Assembly (NCBI GenBank): GCA_000469685.2
Contig: LS997563.1
Location: 18,090,257 to 18,154,256, forward strand
Reading direction: 5' to 3'
DNA from: Haemonchus contortus
Taxonomy: Eukaryota; Nematoda; Chromadorea; Rhabditida; Trichostrongylidae
Length of the DNA stretch: 64,000 bases
Shown: piece after piece, positions 37,402 to 49,213 of the stretch
Layout: every line of letters starts with the position of its first letter
Position numbering within the stretch: the first letter of the stretch is position 1
The notes under the pieces: generated by a model
Databases searched by the model: none
What the model saw: only the letters and a program-made list of their open reading frames with translations
What the model was told of the DNA's origin: nothing
Translations under genes and position numbers: made by a program

Positions 37402-37706
37402 GGCGGAAGTGGTGTGATGGCAACGGCCGCACTTTCACACAGGCGTGGTCAAGGGTTCGTATCCCGGAACGGAACCCGCCAATCAAGCCTCCCATCCGTT
37501 AGGGACCGGGTGAGTAGAACCAAACTCGTCCTAGAGGACTCAAGAGCCACTGAATTGTAAATCGACCGGCCACCTCAATTCATTGTATGGGCCGCATACG
37601 TATTCAATAAGCCTCTAAGAATCTTAATTGAGTTTGAATGCGGGGTGCATCCCTCAGATGGGATTGATTAACGCCCAAAGACTTTGTCTTTACCCCTATT
37701 GAAGCT
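37402..37706 (+). mobile_element. tRNA-derived SINE copy, full length
   Basis: The head gcggaagtggtgtgatggca is followed by a B-box-like gggttcgtatcccgg near 37452. The body blocks follow in order to gggattgattaacgcccaaa and a tail with tgtctttacccc. Confidence 0.8.
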
Positions 37707-37984
37707 TCAGTATTTCTCGGTATAATGGTCTTACTCAAAATGTTTACCTACAACGCAAGCGTAGCGGAGAATTGAGTTTCGGGAATGACGTCTTTACTGT
37801 GGCTCGCAAACCTTTCAGTTTGCGATGCTCCGAATGGCATCTGCACGTCACCCTTCTGACTACATCAGAAATCATCTGACACATTAAATACATAGTCAGG
37901 GCAGTGTGTATGTAAGGTCGTATCGTAGATAATGGATGCCTTCGGTAATCATGAGAACTGTGAGGTCAGTCTATCTAGTGATTT

Positions 37985-38540
37985 CTGTTCAGAAGCTTAG
38001 TTCAAGATGAAAGTGGTTTCTTAGATTCCCTCTGAGATGAAACTGTGTCCCCTAAAGGATAGCATAAAGGCGATATCGAGTTGAAAAACGATCTAGATAG
38101 ATCGTTATAAGGGCGTACATACCTAAATGCAGACGAGTTCTCAGGGCGTTGTAAAGACTGTAGAAAGTGCACCATTCGCAACGGGACATGCACGTTGCGC
38201 GCATTCGACTTACTGTAGATCGCTGTACGCAATGGCACACACATTCGGACAGCTCGTCCAAATAGATCTCCCACGCAGCTTCCATCGCCATATTCCTGTC
38301 TAACCTCCAACTTTACTAATACTTTTCTGAAACCCATATTTCTCAGGAGATTCAGATTTTTGGCCAATTTTTCACTGCGCTGGACAATTTCTTCTACTCA
38401 TAGATTGATACAAGATAACTCAAAATTATCGTAAACTGTGTCACTGTTTAGCACTACTTTTGACAGCTACACGCAATGGCTCATTCATTCGAACAGCTCG
38501 TCCAAATTCCGTTACTAAAACTTTTGTCATCACATTCTCG
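37985..38540 (+). mobile_element. TTAA-type MITE copy with a second fragment attached
   Basis: A copy runs from about 37985 to the right-end motif tatcgtaaactgtgtc at 38430, with gttgaaaaacgatctagata, gtgcaccattcgcaacggga and cattcggacagctcgtccaa inside. A second partial piece follows at 38466-38540 (acgcaatggctcattcattc, then gaacagctcgtccaaattcc), suggesting two overlapping insertions. Confidence 0.55.
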
Positions 38541-39014
38541 TTCACCCCTACCTTAACTGCTTTTTAGGCCTCATATTTCAATGAATCCTCGTCAACGCCG
38601 GCCTCCTCGTCTTTTTTCATCTTTTTCTTTAGTATATAGTGTACTGCAAGTTCGTTCAGAGAGCCGCGTTGTTAATCTTGAACTACTGCTCTTTTGTTTT
38701 GCGTTTCATTCAGCTTCATTCTCCATTTATAACCTCTCATTTGTTTTATCGCCCTCTGTTAATGGGGTATGGCCTTATTTTGATCGAGCTGCCTCTGAAA
38801 AAAACACCTGAAACATGCGATGACCACCTCTAATCACTCCTTTCACCCACTCATCACTAACGTTTCTCAGAAGGTGCTCACATCCCCGAAATTTACTCTT
38901 AACCAGCCACTTTGCCGAACTGTAACTATGTAATCTCCAAGTGTTCCGCCATCTCGAGGTTCGAGAGAGTTTTTTTTATCAATTCGAAACTCCGCATTTA
39001 TAATAAAAACCATA

Positions 39015-39027
39015 TTTCAGGTACCCC
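39015..39027 (+). promoter_or_regulatory. Putative spliced-leader acceptor for the nlp-5-like gene
   Basis: The sequence catatttcag ends at 39020, seven bases before the first ATG, after an AT-rich stretch. This is the usual form of a nematode trans-splice site. An ordinary intron after an untranslated exon is the alternative. Confidence 0.45.
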
Positions 39028-42000
39028 ATGTATATTATTCTGTTTTCATGTCTTGTAGCGGCGCAGACGGTTCTCTCGGAAACGGTAATTTTTAGATTCT
39101 TGTGTTTGCACAGTTTGGTGTGTCGAAAGGTTCGCTTTGTTTTTTGTTTGCCAAGTTTTGATGGAAGGAGAGTTCATAGGAATGTGGAAACGTTTCTACA
39201 AGTGAAAGAGGTAGATGCTCAACGTCAGTTGTGTTGAATCCTCCTTTTTAAGTCTTGAATAGTCTGGAAGAAAGTCATAGAAACGTCTGGAGAAATTCCT
39301 TCAAGGAATGTTTCCATAGGAGATAAATAAAGTGTAGGGATCCAGAAATTTTTTTTGTTACCCAACCTTCACAGAATTTCTGTTGGTCTTCATGAATCAT
39401 CGGAAACCTTTTTCGATAATTGGGGCAGGGGGTGTTTGATGTTCTATTCTGACCGTGTTTTGACGACAATCTAAGTATCTAGAAATGAGTGACGAAAGTA
39501 AAAGTAAAAATAGAAGAATAAGTCCAACAGCACTGAAGTCAGCAGTTATGAAAGTAAAAAGACCATCATGATTTCTTCAAACTAGGCTCTCAACCCGGCA
39601 GTTAAAAATGGGGTTGGAGTTAGAGTACAGAGCAGGATTTGGGGTTTCCCGAGGGAGCTCCACTCGTTGATATAGCTTTACCTTTATCCGTACCTCTATT
39701 TGACCTAATGTTCTGGTTGATCTAATGTACTTGTCAACTGCTCTTATTTCGCCTAAGTGCGTGATTCGAAAATATCACAAGGTTGCTTATTTGTGGGCAA
39801 ATCACCGTCCTCAGACCTTATAGGTCTCACCTCCAACCTTACTAGTCGTTAACTCTATATACTGGAACTCAGTTGTTACTCATCAATGTGATCGACTGAA
39901 AGGTTGAGGCCACTGAGGAGTAGCTCCGCGAATTGCAAGTTGAATGAAACAGCCTCCAGGTGGCAGTGCGCACTCTGTGAATAGCCCCACACTGATGTCA
40001 GAGTGACGTAAAGAGGGTTTCTCAGTCCCATTCACCATTCCATACTGCGTTAGAAAACCAGAGTAGGGAACTAAGACTCGAACTTCTTTGACGTGTGCCA
40101 GATGTGATACAGTAAGGATCCGCGGAAACTCGGCCCGCTCTTTCCCGCCAACCTGGGAAAGTGTGGTCTGGAGCTCAACTGTAGGAGCCTTTACATTACA
40201 AGTCAATATGTTGAAAGGAGGCACTCCGCGCTAGGTCCTTCCTCTTTCCCTTCTTACTATCGGAGCCCCAAAGTTCCCAACGTAATTTATTAATCATAGA
40301 TGAAAATAGATAATCTCTGCCATCATGCGATGACGGATTGAGGCAAATAAGAAGGAATCTCATTTAACAGTCTAAAATGTCTGGCTCAGGCACTTAGTCG
40401 GTAATAGTTAATTCTGAAATAGAAAAAAACCGTCCCCTTTAGCGCAACGTACTACTTCTCCAATTTTCCCACGGAAGAGAACATCGCCTGAAATGGTTGA
40501 GTACCGAGGGGTTCTGCACACAAATTCCAACATTGAGCGATCATACTTCCTCTAGCTGCAAGTTCATTTCTCAAGCCAATTTGGCACTTCCTATGCATAA
40601 CCTGTGAAAGGGTGGTCACATAGCTACATGTTTTATTGCATTGCTTGAAAAGCCTCCTTCTTGCTTTCATGAGTTTTACGCGAGCCTGGTAGACTGTCAG
40701 AGAAGAGCTGTTTGAGGACCAGTACACGAGGGCTCCAATTTGAAGGATTTTTGCGTAGTTGTCGGAGTGGGCTTGGCGGTGCAAACTTTCGAAAATACTC
40801 TGTAATTTCTTTCGTCCGCATTTTTCAGTGAACCATAAAATGGACATTCGGGACAAGCTCAAATACTGTAAGGGAAATCCGTGACCATGGGTGGCGACCT
40901 ATTCAGCAGATGACTAACCCCATTCTGCTGAAGCCCTAATGGTAGTGGGCTCTATCGGTTACGAAAACTTGCGAAAAATGATTCAGCTTACTCTGCAGAA
41001 TAATTACGCTGTGCGATTTTAACAGTCGAAACTCCTGAGAGGGCGATAATCGCTGTGCCCGAATATGGGAAGGTTATTTCGCTGATTCACACTAAAACTG
41101 CCATTGTCCTCAGAAAGCAAACGAGCGTTCGTTGCGCTCTTTGCCAGTAAAACAAGTAGATGTTGCGGAACAGTGGGATTTTGTCGAATGCCAATTCATA
41201 AGAGTTCACATTGCTAGTTTAGGAAATACTGGAACAGTGGATCTATCACTGCCCTCAAGCTTTCTTCTTTGTCATCATTTTCGCTTTGACTCCATCCTGC
41301 CTCCTGTATTCCTACCAAACTTGAGCGCTCTGGGTCCAATTTAAGGTTTAATTTACATTCTCTGCTCACGCTCCTCCCTCCGTGTTCCCACCCAGTCGCA
41401 TGGAAGCAGGATGGGAGTATGATAAGTGGCGGGACTAGACTCCGCCCGCAGGGGGCAGGGCTTGCGCGCAATATATCTGAGAGGAAACCCATTGCCCCTA
41501 TTGCCGTGAATCTAGAAGATACAAATTTGGTAATAGTATTATAAAAGCAACAAGATAACTGCAAAGAACTTCAGTAGTTGGCTTTATGAAAGTAGTCGTG
41601 TGTTGTACGCAGAAGTGTAGAGATAATCAGATGTGGTTTTAGTAGAGACCCTGGATAATGTGTCACGATGCTCAAGAAGCCTGAATTGAATGATGTATGT
41701 TAGAACGAAGTCGTGTTTTAGGCCGGTTTCGACCTCACAGGTGATAAGCGTGCACTATCATCGTTCGACACATTGGGCGGTATTGGTCTTGGGAAGCGAA
41801 CACAACTCAGCTCAATCGACTCACTTGGAGGACTAGGTAAGTCAGAAGAGTAACGGGGAAATTCGTTCAAACTAGGGTCAAAATCGATCTTCAACCAATC
41901 TTCTATCTACTTCAATTGATCCATGTCAATGGATGACCTTACCCCGGTGTCCAGGTAAAATCTGTTGGGAGTTCCTCGTTTTGGACTTATTCCAACTTAT

Positions 42001-45000
42001 GGCTCTCCATCCTTAAAGGCTAAGGCACAGTTCACGATAAAGTGCTTTCAGTGATCTGTGGCTCCTCGGGTGAATCTGTGGTCCTCAGTACACAACATGT
42101 GACACTATTATTTAGATGGAAAAACAGCATAGGCAGGGCGTTATGAGGGCTGAAAAATTGCATCCGCTGTATGCCACACCCAAAAGGAGACGAGTATCAA
42201 TAGCTTCGCAGAGGTTACGCCATCGTCAAGGGGAATTCATGTTAGAAACTTGAGGAACTAGTCGTTACCCATGGCAATAGTGGAAGGCGTTTTTGGACGT
42301 TTTTGGCTCAATGTATTCAGCTCTTCACACAATCACAACGACTGGAGTTTCGTTCAAATTCCCTATTCATGCTATTTCTATCACAGTCATCTCGTACAAA
42401 CTCTACTTACCCCACCTTAAGGAAGCCTTATTTTCGTGAAGTCGGAGAATGTTTTTTTGCTTTTTTCACCACTGATGCACTACTTTTCAACAACGCGTCC
42501 GCTTTTAAGCTTGAAAAGGCACCCCAAAATTACTTAAAGGCACCATTCACAAAAAGTTAGGGTACCCTTTTTTGGCGGGAATTGAGAGAACTACTCTAGA
42601 ATGAAGCGATAACAACGAAAAAAGCGCAAAAAACGATGAACAAAAAGAATTACAAAGGGCCAAAAAAAAGAGCTGGGAAGGGGGCTGGACGAGTTTCACA
42701 TTGAAAGAGCGTCGGTTAGAGATGATCGGTGTCACGTTAGACGAGTGTCGAGACGACACAGTGTCATGTAATCGCGTCAGGACCCACCCTGAATTGCAAA
42801 TTGGCAAATTGCCAGAGACGCAATGCAATAGCAAACAACACATTGCGTCTCTGGCAATTTGCCAATTTGCAATTCAGGGTGGGTTCTGACGCGATTACAT
42901 GACACTGTCGTCTCGACACTCGTCTAAGGTGACGTCGGTCGAGGGGCGGAGATGCGAATTACGACAACAACGGGCCAGCCACTATGCCCTCGACGTCGAA
43001 ATTGCGGAAGTGAGAAGGGCTCTTCTACAACCCATGAGGGCCGCTGAGTATTTATAAGGTAAGAACTCAATAACTTTTTTTATCGTGAACGGTGCCTTTA
43101 ATTATTGGGAACAATTGCGCCTTGAATGCTTTACCTGATATATACTTCTCAAATCTTTTTTGGAAGGGTCCTGCTTCCCTTTCTGTCCATCAGCAGAATC
43201 AGACTACAGACAGACTAGGCAGTTTTGTTCACTGTAAATTCGTAAAAAAAGCTCAAATTAATTTACTCTCTCTGCTCGGTCTGTTTTGCCAGATAGGAAC
43301 TCCTGAGCACTCGTCCACCGCTACGAACTCTCCTCCCTCTCTCATTCTCTGCCATCTTTCTCGTTAGGAAGTCATGGGTTTGATAAAAAGAGTTGCTTAA
43401 TATATGTATATCACCACTTTTTCAGGTCTGGGTAAACGAGCATTAAGCTCATTCGATACACTGGGTGGAATCGGTTTGGGGAAGCGATCTGAAGATACGG
43501 CGAAGAAAGCACTCAGCAGCTTCGACACGCTAGGAGGTAATAAAGTATATAAAATAAAGAAGAACGAAAATCAAGGACCTTGATCAATTCTTCGACATGC
43601 GGTCCCTTTTTCTTAAGTTCCTAAGTTGGCTTGAGGGTGAAAAATGTGATATCGGTTAATAGTGGGAGTCGTACATAGAATCCAGAGCTGCAGCTATAGG
43701 AGCACAAACGCCGGATGGGATCTATGTGCGGGAGAATTGGACGACCTACACCGATCGGAGTGAGCCGTGGTTGAATGGAACTCTAGAGACAAGTTGTTGC
43801 TACTTTGTAGCCATGCGAAATTGGATAAGTTTTGTACTGCAACTCGACATTATCCCTGCTGTTGCGATCGACCTGTTCGGGAAGCTCCCACGCAATTAAG
43901 TTCATGCAGGATCAACCCCAGCCAAAAGGCATTCACTTTGACGTTTACCACCACGGCTACAGGGTTATTCCTATTTGCGGTGAGCGTCCTACTGCATGGC
44001 AGTGAGGACGTCGTAGATTGACGAGAGAGAGAGCTATGGAGTAATGCTCACGCAAGTGCTCAGCTGCGGGGTACTAGTCGGGTAAGCGACCGTGCTCTGA
44101 GGCCTCGAGATAGGGAGGCCACTGATTCGCCCACCTGCACTTGAATGGCACGTCAGCTATGGTCTCACTGGCATGGCAGCTATGGTCTCACTAATACATA
44201 CACAATCAAGGGTAATTTTTTTTATTTTCGGATACTTTGCATCGTCCAATCATTCTGTGCTTAAAGTTTTGGAGAGAGTAGATGAATTCGCGACTTCTTT
44301 CCAAAGTTGATGCAACAATACCAATGCAGTAAGGCAGAATGATTACTTCGCGATCACGATAATAGCATTTACACAAACCTTGGAGACGACCAGTCCGCTT
44401 GATGAGTAGCATTCGAGTCACGGTACAGACATAAACAGTGTTTCGGGGCATATCCCGGAAGAACCGTTTGGCTTAAAGCATGCAGCATCCTTCCAGCTTG
44501 TTCCCCTGGCTTAGGAGAGAGATCGAAGTTGCTGAACTGCTGACCTGTTGCAAATAGGCCTGTTTGTTCCCACAACTCCCAGGTTGTCACCTTTGCGCTT
44601 TTTTGACTTTTTTTTCGAGCGAATTCGGTAATTGTCAGGAAACGCCCTCATTACTAAATATCTCATCTACAGAAGTAGTGTCTCAAGGGCTGCGTCTGAA
44701 ACTTGTCAGTGGTTTTTTAGAGTAGCACTCTCCACTAGATCGTTGAATGATTCATGAAAGGCAAAAAGGGGTTCCTCAAAACGAAACTTGTACGAAATGA
44801 ACGAGAAGATTTGACTAGTTTTTGTATGGCGATAGTCCTTACTGCAGTTACTATTGTAGGAATCGGTCTTGGAAAACGAGATGATATGTTGGCTGGAGAA
44901 AAGAAATCGGTGAGCAGCTTTGACACATTGGCCGGCATCGGTCTTGGAAAGAGGTCGCGATTGTTCTCGACGGTAAGCAGCTTTATTATATTAATGTACA

Positions 45001-46090
45001 GCTTCCTCGACTCCACTTTCAACTTTCCCATTTATTCTGCTCCTCAGTTTAAAAAAAGAGATGCATTTCCTAACTTGATCCCATTTTTCGATAGCTAAGA
45101 AGCAAAGCTCGTTGACCGCTTTTCAATCTTCCTATTTTACTACAAGTTGCTGTCATTAGTATGTTTATAATAGGTTGATGCATAATCATTGCGGATTTTT
45201 TGCAGCAAATTTTACTTAACGAAGAGGTAGAAAATACTGTCCAAAGGCCTTTTCAAATAATTACCACGGAACATATCCACCATCTGCGTCATGCACTGCT
45301 TCCCATTTGCTACGTAGGCGAACTCCACAGGCAAAAAATTTCAATCTTTGGAGGCGATCCACGCCTTCACGTCGGTTATCAACCATCCATTTCGTAGAAA
45401 GTTCTTTTCGTCGGCCATTTTTTTAAACGTCATTTTTTCAACGAACTGTCGACGTGGTAATCCATAGGAGTTTCTGTGGATGTACAGGGTGACCGCAGAT
45501 TCTATTAGTTATTCGACTTCAGCTGACTCTTCCATCTTCGAGATGTTCGATGAGATCACTTTATAACTATGCCATCTTCCAACCTTTCTCGAAGTAATAG
45601 AGTATAATGGAGCGCACTTTCTAAACCTATTTTTCTGTTGAGGAATGTAAGGAGATTATTTCTATTAAATCCCAAATTTAATATTGAAATTGAATTGAGA
45701 GAAAAGAAGTCGCGCAAAATGCTCAATGATTATACATTAACCTATTAAATCCAGCTTCAAAACGATAGAAATGAAAATAAATCCGAAAACTGAATAAAGA
45801 CACCAACTTTGAGGCCACATTAAACTGTATTTTATGAAGGTGGGTATTCGCGAAAAACTATTAAGCTCCCAGTGCTCATGATCGATCTTCCCCAATTGGA
45901 AAAATCCATGATAACAAAGTAGCGTTGTGAAAGGTTTTTTCGAGTACTTCATATCTTTCTCCTTTACTCCCTCTACTCATGTTTTTTTTTATTTCACTTA
46001 GAGACCAATAAGCATCTATTCTTATTTCAGTATTACTATCTACCATACCGAGACTCCTTGGAAGACATGGACCAAAATGTGCAAGAGTGA
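39028..46090 (+). CDS. nlp-5: Neuropeptide-like precursor, nlp-5 type
   Basis: The assembled exons are 39028-39084 (signal peptide MYIILFSCLVAAQTVLSET), 41114-41146 (tentative), 41722-41836, 43426-43536, 44860-44972 and 46031-46090, about 162 residues, with all phases agreeing. Dibasic cleavage yields AGFDLTGD; ALSSFDTLGGIGLG three times (the third follows KK instead of KR); TQLSSIDSLGGLGLG; SVSSFDTLAGIGLG; and a C-terminal piece SRLFST followed by YYYLPYRDSLEDMDQNVQE. Each repeat ends in G-KR, so the mature peptides should be C-terminally amidated (GL-amide). C. elegans NLP-5 makes ALSTFDSLGGMGLG-type peptides, hence the name. Such peptides are released from neurons to act on G-protein-coupled receptors. 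An AATAAA lies at 46151. Exons 1 and 2 are less certain than the repeat exons. Introns are swollen by MITEs and a mariner remnant. Confidence 0.82.
40452..40862 (-). other. Unrecognised 136-codon antisense open frame
   Basis: This frame is antisense within the first intron of the nlp-5-like gene. It is fairly long for the base composition and rich in Lys/Arg/Ser with no membrane segment. There is no recognisable domain and no clear splice context. It may be chance or transposon debris. Confidence 0.15.
41270..41475 (-). repeat. Dispersed, rearranged copy of the 144-bp repeat
   Basis: The block gactccatcctgcctcctgt, then cctaccaaacttgagcgctc, is the complement of the repeat array at 49214. 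The neighbouring gactccgcccgcagggggca is in the direct sense, so the copy is split and inverted. It lies between the tentative second exon and the first repeat exon of the nlp-5-like gene. Confidence 0.6.
42538..43097 (+). mobile_element. Nested MITE with intact TTAA duplication
   Basis: The ends are aggcaccattcacaaaaagt and, at the right, the complement ending tcgtgaacggtgcct. The element is flanked by TTAA on both sides (42534-42537 and 43098-43101). The interior differs from the outer MITE and consists mainly of a large hairpin, so this is a separate subfamily sharing only the termini. Confidence 0.75.
42731..42933. repeat. Near-perfect 95-bp hairpin
   Basis: The left arm (42731-42825) and right arm (42840-42933) are almost exact complements with a loop of about 14 bases. 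One arm includes ccaccctgaattgcaaattg and then ggcaaattgccagagacg; the other reads the complement. The arms have hardly diverged, so the insertion or conversion is recent. Confidence 0.9.
45172..45560 (-). mobile_element. mariner-family transposase 3' end with terminal repeat
   Basis: The plus-strand start ggttgatgcataatcattgc (from 45173, after TA) matches the common mariner terminal repeat form TTGGTGCAAAAGTAATTGCGG. The minus strand then encodes, with stops, VKAWIASKDWNFLPVEFAYV and, further upstream, APMDYH-like sequence. Both correspond to the mariner C-terminal region (APTDYHLFRSL, and later FFASKDRNFFARGI). It is a truncated, inactive copy in the last intron of the nlp-5-like gene. Confidence 0.75.
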
Positions 46091-46094
46091 ACTA

Positions 46095-47318
46095 GTCAAA
46101 CATGCAGGAATCGACGCCATAGCCCGAGTTCCGCGAAGAGATCTGCGGTCAATAAATTGTTAAAATCTGAATCCTGTCGTAGTACCCCTGTGCAATTCAT
46201 GTCGATTACAATTTAGTCCAAGAACTTTCTGCCGCGCTGACCATCCATGTTTGTAGTTTTCGTTGCATTGTATTCTTCATGAGCTTGGTAAACAATGTGT
46301 CTCCGTAGTTGTTTTTGCAAAATCGTCTTCTTCAGGACCAGAAAGGATCATGACTTAACGAACATTTCTCTTGATGATTCCTCACGGTCTCAAAAACCCA
46401 TAAGTGCTCAAATGCGCTGAAAGGTCGTGCGTTAGATCACCTGCCACAGTCGCTTGCCTGAGAAATATTGCTCTGAACCGCAGAAGAGAAGGAAGAGAGG
46501 AATGCGTGGAACAACAAAAAACACTGCTGTGGAAGCCGATAGCAGGGACCACCTCAAGACATGCCATAAGTCAGAGTTGGCACCCTATGCTCCCTTGACC
46601 CGCTTCAGAAAGCTTGATAGGGTGCAGCTGCTGTCATCCTTTGTTATAGTACAAAAAAGCGCTAGCCAAGAAGTCAAGCTGAAGGAGCGGGGATGAGGAT
46701 GTTGGAATCGGAAGTTCCGTCGCCCCTAGATTAAGAAGTGGAGGTGTGAATGAGTGACAGAATAAATGGGGCTCAGAAGCTCTCACCCCACTACAGAGGT
46801 TGCAAGGGCAGGCTAAAGTAGCTTTTCTGCCGACAGAGCAAACGACTCGTCGCTGTGGCTTTTCTGGACATTCCGGATTGTCAAAGCAACGATAACGATA
46901 CTCACCGAGTGGCGCTGGAAATTAACAGGAATGGTATCGTACAGACCATCTCGAAACAAGCCACAGATAGATTCAGAGCTTCAATTCGAACAGTGGTATC
47001 GCGTCGCTCCGCATCACCTTCACCATAGTTCCTTCACCGCAAGCAGGAGCTTTAACAGTTTCTGGGTCTTCATATTTGCCGTAAATTGCTCAACTACATA
47101 AATATGGTAGCAAAATAATGGTTGCCCAAAAACGACAATTCGTATTGATACCATGTGAATTTATGTGAACTACTCACTATGCATCGCATCGACAAAATGA
47201 ACGCGCGGTCATCTGATATAACCGTCCCCTGTACTAATTTTAGCTCCAAAGACACTTCGGCTACTCATCGACTTCGGCACACACCCTGAATCCTGGCCCG
47301 GGATTTTTCAACAATTTC
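46095..47318. other. nlp-5-like 3' UTR, then no gene supported
   Basis: AATAAA at 46151-46156 probably ends the nlp-5-like transcript. Beyond it are overlapping short frames on both strands (46382-46700) without domains. Confidence 0.45.
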
Positions 47319-47319
47319 T

Positions 47320-47895
47320 CAGAAGTAGCAACACTGGCATGTTTCGAAGCGCAGGTTTTCCTCTCCAGTATTCACTATACTCGCGGACCCATTGGAAGGG
47401 GGGAAGGAAAAATCGTAGACCATCTGGAAGCAAGGAAGAAATGGCGAACATCTCTTCAGCACCAGTCTTGATCTTTTTCCATTCGTGAGTAAGTACGTGA
47501 GTGTTTCCAAATTATATCTCTCAGGGATAATCTTTGACCCTAGGCAGCACCTTCTCAGAAATGCCCCTCATGAAGGTGTTCTGATTGATTTTTATACTTG
47601 TCTCGACAAAAATGAGCAAAGTCGCTGTGATAGTACAGATTCCAGCACAAATCATCATGTAAGAGGGCGAATGGCTATAAGAACCAACCTGACCCTTCTC
47701 AACGGCCTTGCCCTTTGTGATGAGAAATATACGTATACCCTGGGATATGAAAATTCTCACGCTGAACATATTTTCGCCAAAAAAATGTCGAACGGCGTGC
47801 GGCGTACCAGTAAGGCACGGCATTTGTTTTTCCTCTCAAACCACTTCTCGTCAAAAACTTATGGATCTTCCAAAGCCTATCTGGATACATTACTT
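47320..47895 (-). pseudogene. Broken gene for an unknown membrane protein
   Basis: On the minus strand the frames read, in order, RLWKIHKFLTRSGLRGKTNA with ARRSTFFWRKYVQRENFHIP, then after a frame change EKGQVGSYSHSPSYMMICAG and ICTITATLLIFVETSIKI (one membrane segment). Past stops come THVLTHEWKKIKTGAEEMF and finally WVREYSEYWRGKPALRN. The change near 47705-47715 is too tight for an intron, so this is a frameshift. The lack of introns suggests a processed or badly decayed copy. I do not recognise the parent protein; a small single-span mitochondrial subunit is one guess. The 183-codon plus frame here is its shadow. Confidence 0.4.
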
Positions 47896-48754
47896 TTACT
47901 CAGAAAAGATACACATGTAATCTCACCCTGTTTGGTTATCTATGTGACAGAGTGGTATACATTAGAATGCAGATTCGACGAGATCAGGGTTCAAAGTGCT
48001 TACGGCAGTATGAAACTTACTTTGATGGCCCACTAAAACCCAGTATCCTTCCCTTGTTAGTCACACCACTTTAACGTTTAGTTAGCTTCCATAAGACCCC
48101 TTGTAAAGGTCAGGTTGAAAAAAATGTGTCGTCGTATCAATTATAATCGATATCGCTCCGTGTATAAGCCCTTCAGTTGAGGGCACGGTGCCTTTGCACC
48201 TTTCAGATAAAAGTTTAAAGGATAAAATTTTCTTGGCTCAATTCCGTCTGATGGTTGCGCCTCGCCACACGACTTCGATTCAGTTTCCACCTTTCAGATA
48301 CGTTATCAAAATGAATGTTTTAACAAACGGACAGAATTCTTCACAGCCGTGGCCTCTATTTGAGAGCAGTCAGTTAAACTCTCCATATGGAAGCAAGTAT
48401 CCTTCCCACCTATGCTTGAGTCAATAGGACTCCTCAGTAGTGAAGCATCACTCTTCCTTACGAGTATCACTACTCCGATTTCTTGTGTATTCATTGCCAT
48501 GGAGCCATTCATATACCCCCTTAATGATGAGATACTAACTCCTAGAACTGATCAAAGCCTTCACGAGGAGCCCGTATTCAGAACAGCCAAGTGCTTCAAC
48601 ATCTGCACACACTACACCCCAGCTTATTTATCATCTTGGCCAACCGCGTTGTCTCATGCTTGGTCATTTGACTGTATCGGCCTCCTCTTCATATACTTCT
48701 AGAGCATTTCCTAGAGGCTCCTCTCGAAGTTCACAAGGCTAACCGCTTAGAAAA
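47896..48754. other. No gene supported
   Basis: Frames of up to 96 codons (48412-48702) lack domains and splice partners. Confidence 0.35.
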
Positions 48755-48935
48755 CAACCACGCATTCAAATTTCATTCACAGCCGTGGAAAGGGAAAGGG
48801 CGTTCGGTTGCGTAAACGGTCAACAGAACGATTCGGGGGCAGCCGATGTACAAGTTAGTCAGCTTTCCTGACGAGTTCGGTACCAATTATCCGTTGGAAG
48901 GATCAAGCTCGATTGGCCTAGACGGGTGAAGGTGT
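48755..48935 (-). mobile_element. tRNA-derived SINE copy, decayed
   Basis: In reverse orientation it shows accacgcattcaaatttcat, gcagccgatgtacaagttag and ttggcctagacgggtga. It is heavily diverged and lacks the head. Confidence 0.5.
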
Positions 48936-49017
48936 AAGTGTTCATCTTCATTATAGTTTATACGTTCATTAGGTATCCTACTTTATATAATTTGCTAAGT
49001 GTGTCTGTTGGCGTGTC

Positions 49018-49197
<180 letters not shown>

Positions 49198-49213
49198 TGA
49201 CCGGAAATACATA

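Larger units (their letters stand above)
42023..43122 (+). mobile_element. TTAA-type MITE interrupted by another MITE
   Basis: The left end is aggcacagttcacgataaag and the right end attgggaacaattgcgcct, followed by TGAA. The internal subfamily blocks match 3117 and 20669. The element at 42538-43097 has inserted near its right end. All of this lies in an intron of the nlp-5-like gene. Confidence 0.65.

Noticed and set aside
41690..41721. Coding sequence directly before the first nlp-5 repeat exon
   Set aside because: The intron it would require is only about 22 bases, and the upstream frame has a stop.
47485..48036. 183-codon plus-strand open frame
   Set aside because: Half of it is the shadow of minus-strand protein-like blocks. 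It has no domain or splice context of its own.
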